Source: Epilithonimonas sp042695135
Lineage (GTDB): Bacteria > Bacteroidota > Bacteroidia > Flavobacteriales > Weeksellaceae
Direction: 5' to 3'
Length of the DNA stretch: 64,000 bases
NCBI RefSeq assembly: GCF_042695135.1
Contig: NZ_CP170547.1
Span: 1,736,001 to 1,800,000, forward strand
Part shown: in pieces, positions 1-8,056 of the stretch
Numbering within the stretch: the first letter of the stretch is position 1
Layout of the letters: every line of letters begins with the position of its first letter
Notes under the pieces: generated by a model
Told to the model about the DNA's origin: nothing
The model's database searches: none
The model's input: only the letters and a program-made list of their open reading frames with translations
Translations under genes and position numbers: made by a program

Positions 1-1530
1 AGAAGTTCTATGAAGCAATGCACCTACAGCTCCTGCTGCCTGTACATTTTTAATTTTAACATCATTTGTACATCCGGAAATTGTAACAAGGGCAATTTTA
101 CCGGTTAAGCTTCCTGCTGTAAGAGCAGTACAAGCATTCAGCACAGATGGAATGGCAACATCTCCGGTTACTGGAGTTTCCATAAGATATCTTCCGCCAC
201 TACTATAGGATCCGACAGCTGTGTTTACAGCAGGTCTTGTTGCTAAGACTGGGTCGTTATAAAACATTCTTTGCTGGAAAGTTACGCCATAATCCCATAG
301 ATACATCTGCATTCTTGGTGCGGATACAATCCAGTTGCCAACGCCATTAAGAATTTCTGAACCCGATGCAAAATTGGCATTGTTATATCCACTTCCGTCA
401 AAAGCTTCTGCTCTTACGGCATCACCTTGTCCTCCTCCTTTTCCAAAGTTGTTGGTTTGGAAATTTCTAGTCGCTTCTGTAAATCCAAATTTATAGAAGA
501 TGTCATGGATCATATTATTGGCATAGAATAAGTTCGTAACAGCCGAACTTCTATTATCATAAGCACTCAGGGTCGGGCTTTCTGCAAATGGAAAATCAAA
601 TGTCAGACTTCCTGTTGTAGTACTCTGTGGAGAAAATCCGTTGATGTTATTACTTGCGTTATTATCAACATAAGCAAAAACATTATTTCCGGAAGTATTT
701 GTATAATTAGTGGTTCCGTTAGAGTGCCATCCTTCTGGAGAAGCAGTCAGATCCCAAGGGTTTGAAACTAATACTCTGGAACCAAAAGTTGGAGCTTCTA
801 ATGGGAATGGGAATACATTATAAGTTGCATCGGTAGCAGCTTTTGTACTTTTACCAGTTGTGTGATTATTAAAATGAGCTAATAACTGATGATTAGTTTC
901 GGCAGGAGCATCTGCTGTAAAATGATTAATGTCAAAAGAACATTCGTCGATCATTTTGGTGTTTTCCAAAATCTCACCGGTTGTAAGACTTACCAGAGTT
1001 GCAAAAAACTTATTCTCTTTGCTTTGATTGATGAAGAATAGCTGAGCAGGGATCAAAGTATTATTTCTTTCAAAATAAAAACGAAGACTTGCTATTTTAT
1101 TATCTGGCAAGTTGATAAGATCGCCGCTTTTTTCATCCATGATTTCGAATCCGGAATCTTTGATATCCAAAAATCTTAAAGCGGAAGAAAAAGCCTCTGA
1201 CTTGTCAATTTTATCGGCAACTACATTATTATTGACCTTCTGGAAGTTATTATTGAAAGAAATTACTTTTCCTTCTCTTATAACTGCTTTTGCCAAAGAT
1301 TTGTAAATTGGTACATTTCCATAATATTGCTGAACATTCACAATATTGGATTTTAAACTTTCAGAATTATCTTCGTTTAAGATTTTGAATTCTGCACTTT
1401 CATTGTTACGAAAGCTAACGTCAGTTTTGATAAAGTTTTTGATGACTTTTTCAGTAGTCTGCGCATTGAGATTGGCAAACAAAAAGAAAACACCAATACC
1501 TGCACATTTAGATAGTTGATTTATTTTCAT
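1..1530 (-). CDS. M36-family (fungalysin-type) secreted metallopeptidase, C-terminal part beyond window
   Basis: Open frame of 510 codons with no stop before the left edge, so the product is 3'-truncated by the window. Residues 1-24 form a signal peptide ending NLNAQ. The following ~200 residues look like the FTP/PepSY-type propeptide of M36 enzymes. Around residues 325-400 are hallmark M36 stretches: NNMIHDIFYKFGFTEATRNF, GDAVRAEAFDG, and RMQMYLW. From about 440 a protease-associated (PA) domain is inserted (VALVTISGCTNDVKIKNVQ). The zinc site HExxH should follow the PA insert and is not in the window, so activity cannot be judged. Flavobacterial members usually end in a T9SS sorting tail; that too would lie outside. 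Likely an extracellular protein-degrading enzyme. A promoter element lies 36 bases upstream. Confidence 0.88.
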   Translation of the reverse strand, partial: MKINQLSKCAGIGVFFLFANLNAQTTEKVIKNFIKTDVSFRNNESAEFKILNEDNSESLKSNIVNVQQYYGNVPIYKSLAKAVIREGKVISFNNNFQKVNNNVVADKIDKSEAFSSALRFLDIKDSGFEIMDEKSGDLINLPDNKIASLRFYFERNNTLIPAQLFFINQSKENKFFATLVSLTTGEILENTKMIDECSFDINHFTADAPAETNHQLLAHFNNHTTGKSTKAATDATYNVFPFPLEAPTFGSRVLVSNPWDLTASPEGWHSNGTTNYTNTSGNNVFAYVDNNASNNINGFSPQSTTTGSLTFDFPFAESPTLSAYDNRSSAVTNLFYANNMIHDIFYKFGFTEATRNFQTNNFGKGGGQGDAVRAEAFDGSGYNNANFASGSEILNGVGNWIVSAPRMQMYLWDYGVTFQQRMFYNDPVLATRPAVNTAVGSYSSGGRYLMETPVTGDVAIPSVLNACTALTAGSLTGKIALVTISGCTNDVKIKNVQAAGAVGALLHRTS

Positions 1531-1565
1531 ATAAAATTATAATTTTCAATTAAAAATCGGATTAA

Positions 1566-1573
1566 CAAAAATA
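1566..1573 (-). promoter_or_regulatory. -7 promoter element of the M36 protease gene
   Basis: Reads TATTTTTG on the minus strand, matching the Bacteroidota consensus TAnnTTTG. It would give a leader of about 30 bases before the start at 1530. No clear -33 TTG was identified. Confidence 0.5.
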
Positions 1574-1668
1574 TTTAAAATTTTCCTTTTTAATGATTAA
1601 AATATAAACAAATTTCAAATGTTTGAATTATTGTCAAAACTTTAACTATAAATTTATTAATAATATAA

Positions 1669-1959
1669 TTAAAAAAGTTTGTTGCCAACATAAACAATAT
1701 TTGGATTTTCCAATAAAGACGAGATCCCTTCGCGGAACTTCATCATATGCTCCGAAACCTGATGATTATGCAGATCTTCACTGGATTCCCAGTTTTCGTG
1801 AATGAAAAACACACCTTTGTTTCTGTTGTCTTCGAAGAGATCATATTGCACACAGCCTGTCTCTTTACGGGATTCTATAACGAGTTTTTTTAATAATTCA
1901 ATGGCATCCATCATTGAGTTTTCTTTGATATGAATGACTGCGCTTAAGTAAATATTCAT
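1669..1959 (-). CDS. Antibiotic biosynthesis monooxygenase (ABM/YgiN-like) family protein
   Basis: A 96-residue single-domain protein, the usual size for ferredoxin-fold ABM proteins. Typical features are the opening beta strand (IYLSAVIHIKE), the helix IELLKKLVIESRKETGCVQY, the strand FFIHENWESSEDLHNHQVSEHM and the closing Val-Tyr-Val strand. Family members act as small quinol or heme-type monooxygenases or simply as dimeric binding proteins; the substrate cannot be told from sequence. It is monocistronic, with a good -7 element upstream and convergent to nothing; the E2 gene is divergent. Confidence 0.8.
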   Translation of the reverse strand: MNIYLSAVIHIKENSMMDAIELLKKLVIESRKETGCVQYDLFEDNRNKGVFFIHENWESSEDLHNHQVSEHMMKFREGISSLLENPNIVYVGNKLF

Positions 1960-1985
1960 GGTTTGATTCTAAAAATTTTGATTAT

Positions 1986-1993
1986 CAAATTTA
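1986..1993 (-). promoter_or_regulatory. -7 promoter element of the ABM-family gene
   Basis: TAAATTTG on the minus strand fits TAnnTTTG and predicts a start about 23 bases before the ATG at 1959. Confidence 0.5.
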
Positions 1994-2053
1994 TAAAAAA
2001 ATCAGGCTTATTAATTTTAAATGATAGAATTATATAATTAATAAAAAAAAATG

Positions 2054-2061
2054 TATTTTTG
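2054..2061 (+). promoter_or_regulatory. -7 promoter element of the E2 gene
   Basis: TATTTTTG matches TAnnTTTG. It overlaps the upstream in-frame ATG at 2051, which is therefore unlikely to be translated, and supports the start at 2084. Confidence 0.55.
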
Positions 2062-2083
2062 GAGAAATTCAAAAACCAAAATA

Positions 2084-3433
2084 ATGGCAGAATACAAACT
2101 ATTGCTCCCGAGTATGGGTGAAGGAGTTATGGAAGCTACTATCATCAGCTGGCTGTTTAATGAAGGCGATTTTGTGAAGGAAGACGAGTCTGTAGTAGAA
2201 ATTGCGACGGATAAAGTAGATTCTGATGTACCAACTCCAGTTTCTGGAAAGATCGTCAAAATCCTTAAAAATAAGGATGATATAGCAAAAATTGGTGAAG
2301 CCATTGCAATTTTGGAAACCGAAGCTGCTTCTTCAACTTCTGAAACGCCAGAGCCAAAATCCTATGAAGATGTAAAAGATCAGATCCATCAGCCGGAGCC
2401 GGAAGTCATCAATACTTTGGAACAGCCATTAACAAGCGTTTCTAATAATTCAAATTCAGGTAATATCCAGAATTCTGATTTATACTTATCGCCGTTGGTA
2501 AAATCCATTGTCCAGCAGGAAAATATTTCTGAATCTGAACTTAAATCAATCAAAGGAAACGGATTAGAAGGCAGAATTACAAAAGAAGATATCCTTGGTT
2601 TTGTGAAAAACAGAGGCGTTGTGTCAGAGAGTTCTATTGTTAGAGAGTTTGAAAGCTCTGTCAAACAAGAAACTTCATCAACAGCAACTCCAAAACCTGT
2701 GTCTCAGCCCATCACTGTGAATGAAGGCGACGAAATTATCCAAATGGATCGTGTCCGCAAGATTATTGCAGAAGCTATGGTTAATAGCAAACACACTTCT
2801 CCACACGTAACTTCTTTTATAGAGTCTGATGTGACGAATGTTGTGACCTGGAGGGCGAAAAATAAAGATTCTTATCAGAAAAGAGAAGGTGAAAAATTGA
2901 CTTTTATGCCAATCTTCATCAGAGCGGTTGTGAAAGCAATTCAGGATTTTCCGATGATCAATGTTTCCGTGGATGGTGATAAAATTATCAAGAAAAAGAA
3001 TATCAATATCGGAATGGCAACAGCGCTTCCAGACGGAAATCTGATTGTTCCTGTAATCAAAAATGCAGATCAATTAAGCTTGTCGGGTTTGGCAAAAGCA
3101 ATCAACGATCTTGCTTACAGAGCGAGGAATAAAAAACTGACGCCAGCCGATACGCAAGGTGCAACTTATACTATTTCAAACGTAGGAACTTTCGGAAACC
3201 TGATGGGAACACCGATTATTCCTCAACCTCAGGTTGCGATTTTGGCAGTTGGAGCGATTGTGAAAAAACCAGCAGTTATTGAGACTGAGTTTGGTGATGT
3301 GATCGCCATCCGTCAAAAAATGTTTATGTCGCATTCTTATGACCATAGAGTAGTGGACGGAAGTTTGGGCGGAATGTTCCTGAAACACGTCAACGATTAT
3401 CTCGAAAATTGGGATCTCAATACAGAAATATAA
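2084..3433 (+). CDS. Dihydrolipoamide acyltransferase (E2) of a 2-oxoacid dehydrogenase, branched-chain type
   Basis: A 449-residue E2 with the standard order: one lipoyl domain at residues 2-76 (lipoyl-accepting Lys44 in EIATDKVDSDV), an acidic/Ser-Pro linker, a peripheral subunit-binding domain at ~137-175 (LSPLVKSIVQQENISES), a second linker and the catalytic acyltransferase domain from ~225. The active-site HRVVDG lies near residues 421-426. A single lipoyl domain and divergence from the two-lipoyl pyruvate E2 at 43499 point to the branched-chain 2-oxoacid complex, but substrate is inferred. The gene stands alone; no E1 or E3 gene is adjacent. An in-frame ATG at 2051 overlaps the -7 promoter, so I start at 2084 (MAEYKLLLPSMGEG), where family homology begins. 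Confidence 0.88.
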   Translation: MAEYKLLLPSMGEGVMEATIISWLFNEGDFVKEDESVVEIATDKVDSDVPTPVSGKIVKILKNKDDIAKIGEAIAILETEAASSTSETPEPKSYEDVKDQIHQPEPEVINTLEQPLTSVSNNSNSGNIQNSDLYLSPLVKSIVQQENISESELKSIKGNGLEGRITKEDILGFVKNRGVVSESSIVREFESSVKQETSSTATPKPVSQPITVNEGDEIIQMDRVRKIIAEAMVNSKHTSPHVTSFIESDVTNVVTWRAKNKDSYQKREGEKLTFMPIFIRAVVKAIQDFPMINVSVDGDKIIKKKNINIGMATALPDGNLIVPVIKNADQLSLSGLAKAINDLAYRARNKKLTPADTQGATYTISNVGTFGNLMGTPIIPQPQVAILAVGAIVKKPAVIETEFGDVIAIRQKMFMSHSYDHRVVDGSLGGMFLKHVNDYLENWDLNTEI

Positions 3434-3437
3434 AATC

Positions 3438-3473
3438 AAAGCCTTAGAATTTTCTGAGGCTTTTGTTTTTTTT
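3438..3473 (+). terminator. Intrinsic terminator after the E2 gene
   Basis: Arms AAAGCCTTAGA (3438-3448) and TCTGAGGCTTT (3453-3463) with one wobble pair, 4-base loop, then a T-rich tract. It also abuts the 3' end of the convergent toxin gene. Confidence 0.8.
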
Positions 3474-3771
3474 AAGCTTTCCTTTTATTTGGAGATTGTC
3501 TGTTGGAAAAGAATGACAAAATTTCAATGCTCTCATTTTTCGCACGATAATACATCGAATTATATTTCAGTAAAACTGCTTTATGAATATTCCGATTTTC
3601 TGAAATTGGAAAAAGGTTTGGATTTTTCGAGATTAATGCAACGGTACCTTCAATTTTATCAGCCAGTTTTTTAATTTCTTTTTCTGAAAAATTTCTTTCA
3701 AGATATTCAATGGTTTGCGCTAATTCTCTTAATGCGTTTGGTGTCCAGACAATATCATAACCACTTTTCAT
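3472..3771 (-). CDS. RelE/ParE-superfamily toxin
   Basis: A 99-residue basic protein with the RelE/ParE fold pattern: strand YDIVWTPNALRELAQTIEYLE, helix SEKEIKKLADKIEGTVALI, then ISKNPNLFPISENRN, HKAVLLKYNSMYYRAKNES and the strand IEILSFFSNRQSPNK. ParE-like toxins poison gyrase while RelE-like ones cleave mRNA; the sequence does not decide between them. Its start overlaps the 3' end of the upstream antitoxin gene by 17 bases, the expected coupled order antitoxin then toxin. Confidence 0.8.
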   Translation of the reverse strand: MKSGYDIVWTPNALRELAQTIEYLERNFSEKEIKKLADKIEGTVALISKNPNLFPISENRNIHKAVLLKYNSMYYRAKNESIEILSFFSNRQSPNKRKA

Positions 3772-3988
3772 AAAGTTTCTTTGCTTCAGAATGTGGTTTT
3801 AAATCATTGTTGTCAGCTTCAGAAATGCCTTTTTCGATGGATTTTTTTTCTTCTTCGGAAATTGATTCCCACCAATTCTTAGTTTCTTCCTGTCGGAATT
3901 TTAAAAGTTTTTCTATAATGGACTTATCCTCCAAAGTTGATAACCATTGGATTAACTCAAGTTTCTTACTGAGAATTTGTGTATTCAT
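3755..3988 (-). CDS. Antitoxin partner of the RelE/ParE-type toxin
   Basis: A 77-residue charged, helical protein. Residues 1-30 (KKLELIQWLSTLEDKSIIEK) form the presumed dimerising/regulatory half; the C-terminal half (SEEEKKSIEKGISEADNNDL then KPHSEAKKLYEKWL) has the layout of Bacteroidota antitoxins whose tail wraps the toxin. It precedes and overlaps the toxin gene by 17 bases. The assignment rests mainly on context and on similarity in layout to the second pair at 8355-8869. It carries its own -7 promoter element. Confidence 0.75.
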   Translation of the reverse strand: MNTQILSKKLELIQWLSTLEDKSIIEKLLKFRQEETKNWWESISEEEKKSIEKGISEADNNDLKPHSEAKKLYEKWL

Positions 3989-4006
3989 TATTTCAATACT
4001 TTATAT

Positions 4007-4014
4007 CAAATTTA
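4007..4014 (-). promoter_or_regulatory. -7 promoter element of the first toxin-antitoxin pair
   Basis: TAAATTTG on the minus strand, matching TAnnTTTG, 19 bases upstream of the antitoxin ATG. Confidence 0.5.
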
Positions 4015-4045
4015 GAAATAATAATTCAAATCTGTTTAAACTTTT

Positions 4046-5158
4046 CTACAATTCATCCATCTCCCCACTTCCAGCTTGTCCTTCATTCATCAGATAAGCT
4101 TTCAGGAAAGGCGTGATATTCCCATTCATCACACTGTCTACGTCGGAAGTTTCGTATCCGGAGCGCACATCTTTTACCAATTTATAAGGTTGCATCACAT
4201 AATTCCGAATTTGAGAACCCCATTCGATTTTCATTTTTCCGGCTTCGATTTCATTTCTGGCCTTAAGACGTTCATCAAGTTCGATTTGGTAAAGTCGGGA
4301 TTTCAGGAGTTGCATTGCTTTTTCCTTATTTTGAAGCTGAGAGCGCGATTCTGAGTTTTCAATGATGATGCCTGTCGGTGCGTGGCGAAGACGAACGGCG
4401 GTTTCCACCTTGTTTACGTTCTGTCCACCAGCGCCGGAGCTTCGCATTGTTTCAAAACTGATGTCGGCTGGATTGATGTTAATTTCAATCGTATCATCTA
4501 CCAAAGGATAAACATAAACGGAAACGAAACTTGTGTGACGTTTTGCGTTGCTGTCAAACGGCGAAATTCTCACCAATCTGTGAACACCATTTTCACCTTT
4601 CAAATATCCGAATGCAAACTCGCCATCGATTTCTATCGTCACGGTTTTGATTCCGGCAACATCGCCTTCCTGGAAGTTGAGTTCACGAAGTTTGTAGCCT
4701 TGCTTGTCCGCCCACATCGTGTACATTCGCATCAGCATACTTGCCCAGTCGCAAGATTCTGTTCCGCCGGCTCCGGCTGTGATTTGAAGAACGGCTGACA
4801 ACTCATCGCCTTCGTTGGAAAGCATATTTTTGAATTCCAGATTTTCGACTTTTTCGACCAATTTTGGGAAAGCTTCGTCCAGTTCTTTTTCAGAATCTGG
4901 GTCTTCTTTTGCGAATTCCAAAAGCACCTGAAGGTCTTCAAATTCTGTTTTGATATCGTCGTAACCTTCCACCCATTTTTTCTTGGAACGGAGTTGTTTT
5001 AGAAAAACTTCGGCTTCTTTGGAGTTGTTCCAGAATTCGGGTGCTGCGGTTTTCTCATCGTCGTTGGAAATTTCGATTTTTTTCTTTTCGATTTGGAGGA
5101 ACTTGTGCAGGTCTTCTATTCTGGATTGGATATCTTTTATTTGGTCTGTGTTTACCAC
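4046..5158 (-). CDS. prfB: Peptide chain release factor 2
   Basis: A 370-residue class I release factor that reads UGA/UAA and triggers peptide release on the ribosome. The UGA-reading tripeptide SPF is at residues 199-201 and the peptidyl-hydrolysis motif GGQ at 244-246 (SSGAGGQNVNKVETAVRL); SPF rather than PxT identifies RF2. Length fits the family. Unlike many bacterial prfB genes, the frame is continuous from ATG: where Escherichia coli has a CUU-UGA frameshift near codon 25, this gene reads through as CTC-CAA-ATC. Its own stop is TAG, which RF2 does not read. Monocistronic, with a -7 promoter element directly upstream. Confidence 0.95.
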   Translation of the reverse strand: MVNTDQIKDIQSRIEDLHKFLQIEKKKIEISNDDEKTAAPEFWNNSKEAEVFLKQLRSKKKWVEGYDDIKTEFEDLQVLLEFAKEDPDSEKELDEAFPKLVEKVENLEFKNMLSNEGDELSAVLQITAGAGGTESCDWASMLMRMYTMWADKQGYKLRELNFQEGDVAGIKTVTIEIDGEFAFGYLKGENGVHRLVRISPFDSNAKRHTSFVSVYVYPLVDDTIEININPADISFETMRSSGAGGQNVNKVETAVRLRHAPTGIIIENSESRSQLQNKEKAMQLLKSRLYQIELDERLKARNEIEAGKMKIEWGSQIRNYVMQPYKLVKDVRSGYETSDVDSVMNGNITPFLKAYLMNEGQAGSGEMDEL

Positions 5159-5175
5159 GTTTGTTTTAATTTTTG

Positions 5176-5183
5176 CAAAAATA
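5176..5183 (-). promoter_or_regulatory. -7 promoter element of prfB
   Basis: TATTTTTG on the minus strand, matching TAnnTTTG, 17 bases upstream of the prfB ATG. Confidence 0.55.
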
Positions 5184-5345
5184 AGAAGAAATTGATGAAT
5201 GTCGGGAAATGATTTTATTCTGTTGGTTTAATGGGATTTTGAACACAAAGTACACGAAGACTTTTTTATCTCTTTGAAAATATTTTTAAGGTTCGCAAGG
5301 GCGCTTCGCTAAAGCAAAGATTATGTAGTTGAAAATTTCAATTTA

Positions 5346-5460
5346 TGACGAAGGCCGCAATAGGGATAGTAGCGGAAATCCTTTTTTGTGGTTAGGAAAT
5401 GTTGAATCAAAATGAGAAACGTTTTCCACAAAAAAGATTGTAGCGGATAGCCCGACCCGA
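5346..5460. repeat. Long hairpin REP-like repeat, family 2, copy 1
   Basis: Arms at 5377-5391 (AATCCTTTTTTGTGG) and 5426-5439 (CCACAAAAAAGATT) pair except for one bulged C. Outside the stem are GGGATAGTAGCGG (5363-5375) and TAGCGGATAGCCCGACCCG (5441-5459). The same layout recurs at 45426-45528. Confidence 0.75.
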
Positions 5461-5469
5461 GCGGAGGCC

Positions 5470-5491
5470 CTTCGAGAACCTCAGGATGACA
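5470..5491. repeat. REP-like element, family 1 (CTTCGAGAACCTCAG type)
   Basis: Single copy ending in ATGACA, directly following the family 2 hairpin. Related copies are at 6550, 13391, 13443, 21435, 32619, 32677, 33501 and 34989. Confidence 0.7.
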
Positions 5492-5659
5492 AGCGCTGGC
5501 GAGGGGATTGCCCAAATTTTATAAAATGTAATAAGTAAAATGTAAAAAGATTTAAATTTATTTAATTGATAATCAGTTGTTTGAAGATTAATTTTGAATT
5601 GTTTTGAAAATCGAGGCAACCATTTTGGTATTTTGCCGTCTTATAGTCAGAAAGAGAAA

Positions 5660-6217
5660 ATGAATCGAGATTTACAACATATCTTTTCCAAAGCAAAGAA
5701 AAATGACCGGCTGGCTCAGAAGAGTTTGTTCGAGATGTTTTCGGGGAAAATGTTGTCGGTGGCCAATTCTTACATCAATAATCGGGATGATGCGGAAGAT
5801 GTGTTGATGAATGCTTTCTACAAAGCATTTACGAAGCTTGAGGATTGTAAAAATTACGAATCGTTTCCGTTTTGGCTGAGGAAAATTGTGGTGAATGATG
5901 CAATTAGTTTTATTCGGACAAACAAGCATATTTTGTACGCCGAAACGGAATTTACAGAAGCAATTGCGGATAAAACGGAAGATGTTGACGAGTTAGCTCA
6001 GGATATCGATTTGGAAGTGATTTTCAGGGAAATGCCAATTGGTTATAAACTGGTTTTCAATCTTTCGGTTTTCGAGGAAAAGAAACATCAGGAAATCGCG
6101 GAAATCCTGAACATCACAGAAGGAACCAGCAAAAGCCAGCTGAGCAAAGCTAAAAAATGGCTCCAGGATTATTTTAATCAACAAAACACCAAACAAAATG
6201 CAGAATCTGAAATCTAA
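5660..6217 (+). CDS. ECF-type RNA polymerase sigma factor
   Basis: A 185-residue sigma-70 family protein. Region 2 spans about 20-90 (INNRDDAEDVLMNAFYKAFT, FPFWLRKIVVNDAISFIR) and region 4 about 125-175 (EEKKHQEIAEILNITEGTSK, QLSKAKKWLQDYF), with no region 3, as in ECF factors. I chose the ATG at 5660 because homology starts at MNRDLQHIFSKAKKNDRLAQ; an in-frame ATG at 5594 would add an unrelated 22-residue lead. The next gene begins inside this one (20-base overlap) and encodes a membrane protein suited to be its anti-sigma factor. Confidence 0.9.
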   Translation: MNRDLQHIFSKAKKNDRLAQKSLFEMFSGKMLSVANSYINNRDDAEDVLMNAFYKAFTKLEDCKNYESFPFWLRKIVVNDAISFIRTNKHILYAETEFTEAIADKTEDVDELAQDIDLEVIFREMPIGYKLVFNLSVFEEKKHQEIAEILNITEGTSKSQLSKAKKWLQDYFNQQNTKQNAESEI

Positions 6218-6896
6218 ATACGAACAAAAGGAAATGAAAGTTTCCGACAGTCTTTGGGACAGATTGGAAGAGAAACTCGACCAAGTTCCTGCGAAAGAAG
6301 AAAAGCCAAAAATCGTTTGGTTGAGATATGCTGCAGTTATTTTATTAATGATTGGCTTAGGTGGAAGTTTTCTGATGATTAATAATAAATCTGATATTAA
6401 TGAAAATATGGAATTAGCGAATCAAAGTGAAAATTCAAATCCAAATTTAATTGAAAAATCAGAAAATAATGAAGTCGAGAAATTAAATCCAGTCAAAAAT
6501 AATTCTGATACTGATAATCAAAAATTGGCTGTTGAAAATGAGAAAGATTCTTCGACTCCGCTCAGAATGACAGAGAGAATTAAAGTGGACAATCAAACCG
6601 TTGATAAAGTTTCTGAGAAAGAAATTTTAATCAAAAAAGAAGAGATTTCAATTCCTCAACCAGAAGGAAAACTCGTTCAGAATGAGATTCAAAAACCTAA
6701 AGAACGACCAAAATATATTACCTCTTCCGATTTACTTTTCGGAGTGGAAATCGACAAAGCGAAATCTGAAATACCAAAATCTGCAATGGGAATCAATACT
6801 TCAAAACCCAAAAATGATTCAGATTTTCCCAATCCAAAACGTATCAAACTCTTCGGAATTACGCTTTACGACCAAGATTCTATAACAATTAAATAA
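6198..6896 (+). CDS. Single-pass membrane protein, probable anti-sigma factor for the upstream ECF factor
   Basis: 232 residues: a short cytoplasmic helix (KYEQKEMKVSDSLWDRLEEK), one transmembrane segment at ~41-61 (WLRYAAVILLMIGLGGSFLM), then a long, low-complexity, Asn/Lys/Glu-rich periplasmic part. Topology and the 20-base overlap with the sigma gene match anti-sigma factors of Bacteroidota; no zinc-binding HxxxCxxC motif is seen. Residues ~117-125 (SSTPLRMTE) are encoded by a REP-like repeat at 6550-6572 that is read in frame, so part of the periplasmic region is of repeat origin. Function is inferred from context. Confidence 0.75.
   Translation: MQNLKSKYEQKEMKVSDSLWDRLEEKLDQVPAKEEKPKIVWLRYAAVILLMIGLGGSFLMINNKSDINENMELANQSENSNPNLIEKSENNEVEKLNPVKNNSDTDNQKLAVENEKDSSTPLRMTERIKVDNQTVDKVSEKEILIKKEEISIPQPEGKLVQNEIQKPKERPKYITSSDLLFGVEIDKAKSEIPKSAMGINTSKPKNDSDFPNPKRIKLFGITLYDQDSITIK
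6550..6572. repeat. REP-like element, family 1, inside the anti-sigma-like gene
   Basis: CTTCGACTCCGCTCA followed by GAATGACA; read in frame it yields SSTPLRMTE. Same core as the intergenic copies at 13391 and 21435. Confidence 0.75.
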
Positions 6897-6902
6897 ACTA
6901 TT

Positions 6903-7979
6903 ATGAAAGTCAAAATTCTACTTTTGGCATTGCTTTCCAGCTTTGCTACAGCACAAACTACGCTCGATAATCAGATGAAATCTTACACGGACAAAGTAAA
7001 TTCCATCGTAACAACCGAGAAAGAAAATATGAAATCTGAAACCGACAAAATCGACGAAGCTTTCTCTTCCGGGAAAATTACAAAAGCCGAACAGATCGCG
7101 CAGAAAGAAGAAGTTTCTAAAAAATACGAAACAATCATCAATGATAAAATTGAGAACGAACGCCAGCAGTTGGACAACATTACGAAAACTGCGGTTACCA
7201 ATTCGGTTTACAACACAAAACCTGATACTTTGAAAAATAAAGATGTTTTTGTTTTCAGCACATCCGGATTGACGATCAGAAAAAGTGGAAAGTCTCCGGA
7301 AAAATATCTAAAAAGCAGTTCTCTTAGTGTCGGTTATGCATTTGCGAATCTTACTAAAGATAAAGGGAGTTTCAATCCGTTTGAGAATGATTCTGAAATG
7401 AGAATCGGAAATTCGCACAGTGTTGAGGTCCAGTTCCGAACAGACCGACAGTTAGGAAGTTTCACCAGTCCGTGGTTTATAAGATACGGATTGGCTTACA
7501 GAACAGACACTTATATGCCGAAACGTCCGCAGGTTTTTGTTCAGGAAAATTCCCAATTATTCCTTCAGGATTTTGAAGAAGGCACATTGAAACGTTCCAA
7601 ACTTAGAAATGTGTACCTGACATTACCAATAGAATTTCAGCTTTATCTGAATCCAAAATACACAGAATATGACGGCAAACAATATCTGGATGTGAGAAAA
7701 AAAATGTGGAAGATTGGAGTAGGAGCTTATGCGGGAATCAATACGAGAAGTATCGTAAAAGTGAAATACTATGATGAAAATGATCACTTCAAAAAGTATG
7801 ATTACACTTTGGATGACGGCGTGAATGCTTTCTTATTTGGAGGGAAATTCAGTCTGGGTTATGGTGGAGTTACGTTGTTCATCAAGAAGGATTTTACACC
7901 AATTTTCAATGATAAAGCAATTCTACCAAACAAAAACGGAATCCAGATCGGAATCGAAATTGCCAACATTGACTTTTAA
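6903..7979 (+). CDS. Exported protein with N-terminal coiled coil and predicted barrel-like C-terminal part
   Basis: 358 residues. Signal peptide 1-17 (KILLLALLSSFATAQ), then a strongly charged helical stretch at ~20-95 (SETDKIDEAFSSGKITKAEQ) likely to form a coiled coil. From ~115 the sequence alternates polar and aromatic strands (FVFSTSGLTIRKSGKS, SLSVGYAFANLTK, WFIRYGLAYRTDTY, GVGAYAGINTRSIVK, GGKFSLGYGGVTLFIKKDF), as in outer-membrane beta-barrels. It starts 6 bases after the anti-sigma-like gene and is probably the third gene of the sigma operon, perhaps its target or sensor. I do not recognise a named family. Confidence 0.75.
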   Translation: MKVKILLLALLSSFATAQTTLDNQMKSYTDKVNSIVTTEKENMKSETDKIDEAFSSGKITKAEQIAQKEEVSKKYETIINDKIENERQQLDNITKTAVTNSVYNTKPDTLKNKDVFVFSTSGLTIRKSGKSPEKYLKSSSLSVGYAFANLTKDKGSFNPFENDSEMRIGNSHSVEVQFRTDRQLGSFTSPWFIRYGLAYRTDTYMPKRPQVFVQENSQLFLQDFEEGTLKRSKLRNVYLTLPIEFQLYLNPKYTEYDGKQYLDVRKKMWKIGVGAYAGINTRSIVKVKYYDENDHFKKYDYTLDDGVNAFLFGGKFSLGYGGVTLFIKKDFTPIFNDKAILPNKNGIQIGIEIANIDF

Positions 7980-8023
7980 ATAATTACATTTTTCATAGAA
8001 CACTATTTTATTATTATTTTCTG

Positions 8024-8055
8024 AAAGCATACTTTTTAGGAGTGTGCTTTTTTTG
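8024..8055 (+). terminator. Intrinsic terminator of the ECF operon
   Basis: AAAGCATACT (8024-8033) pairs with AGTGTGCTTT (8041-8050) with one wobble, followed by a T tract. It lies between convergent genes. Confidence 0.8.
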
Positions 8056-8056
8056 C

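Larger units (their letters stand above)
5184..5659. other. Gene-free spacer between prfB and the ECF operon, filled with dispersed repeats
   Basis: About 470 bases without a credible gene. It contains a short piece of an AACACAAAG-type repeat (5247-5265), a fragment around 5290-5310 (GGGCGCTTCGCT), a long hairpin REP-like element (5346-5460), and a copy of the CTTCGAGAACCTCAG element (5470-5491). The last ~100 bases are AT-rich and should hold the sigma-factor promoter, but no clean TAnnTTTG was found there. Confidence 0.7.

Noticed and set aside
1623..1805. Plus-strand 60-codon frame opposite the ABM-family gene.
   Set aside because: It is antisense to a well-supported gene with a matching family pattern.
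5321..5619. Minus-strand frames in the prfB-sigma spacer.
   Set aside because: They consist of translated REP text (for example CHPEVLEG and GNPLASA), typical of repeats and not of genes.
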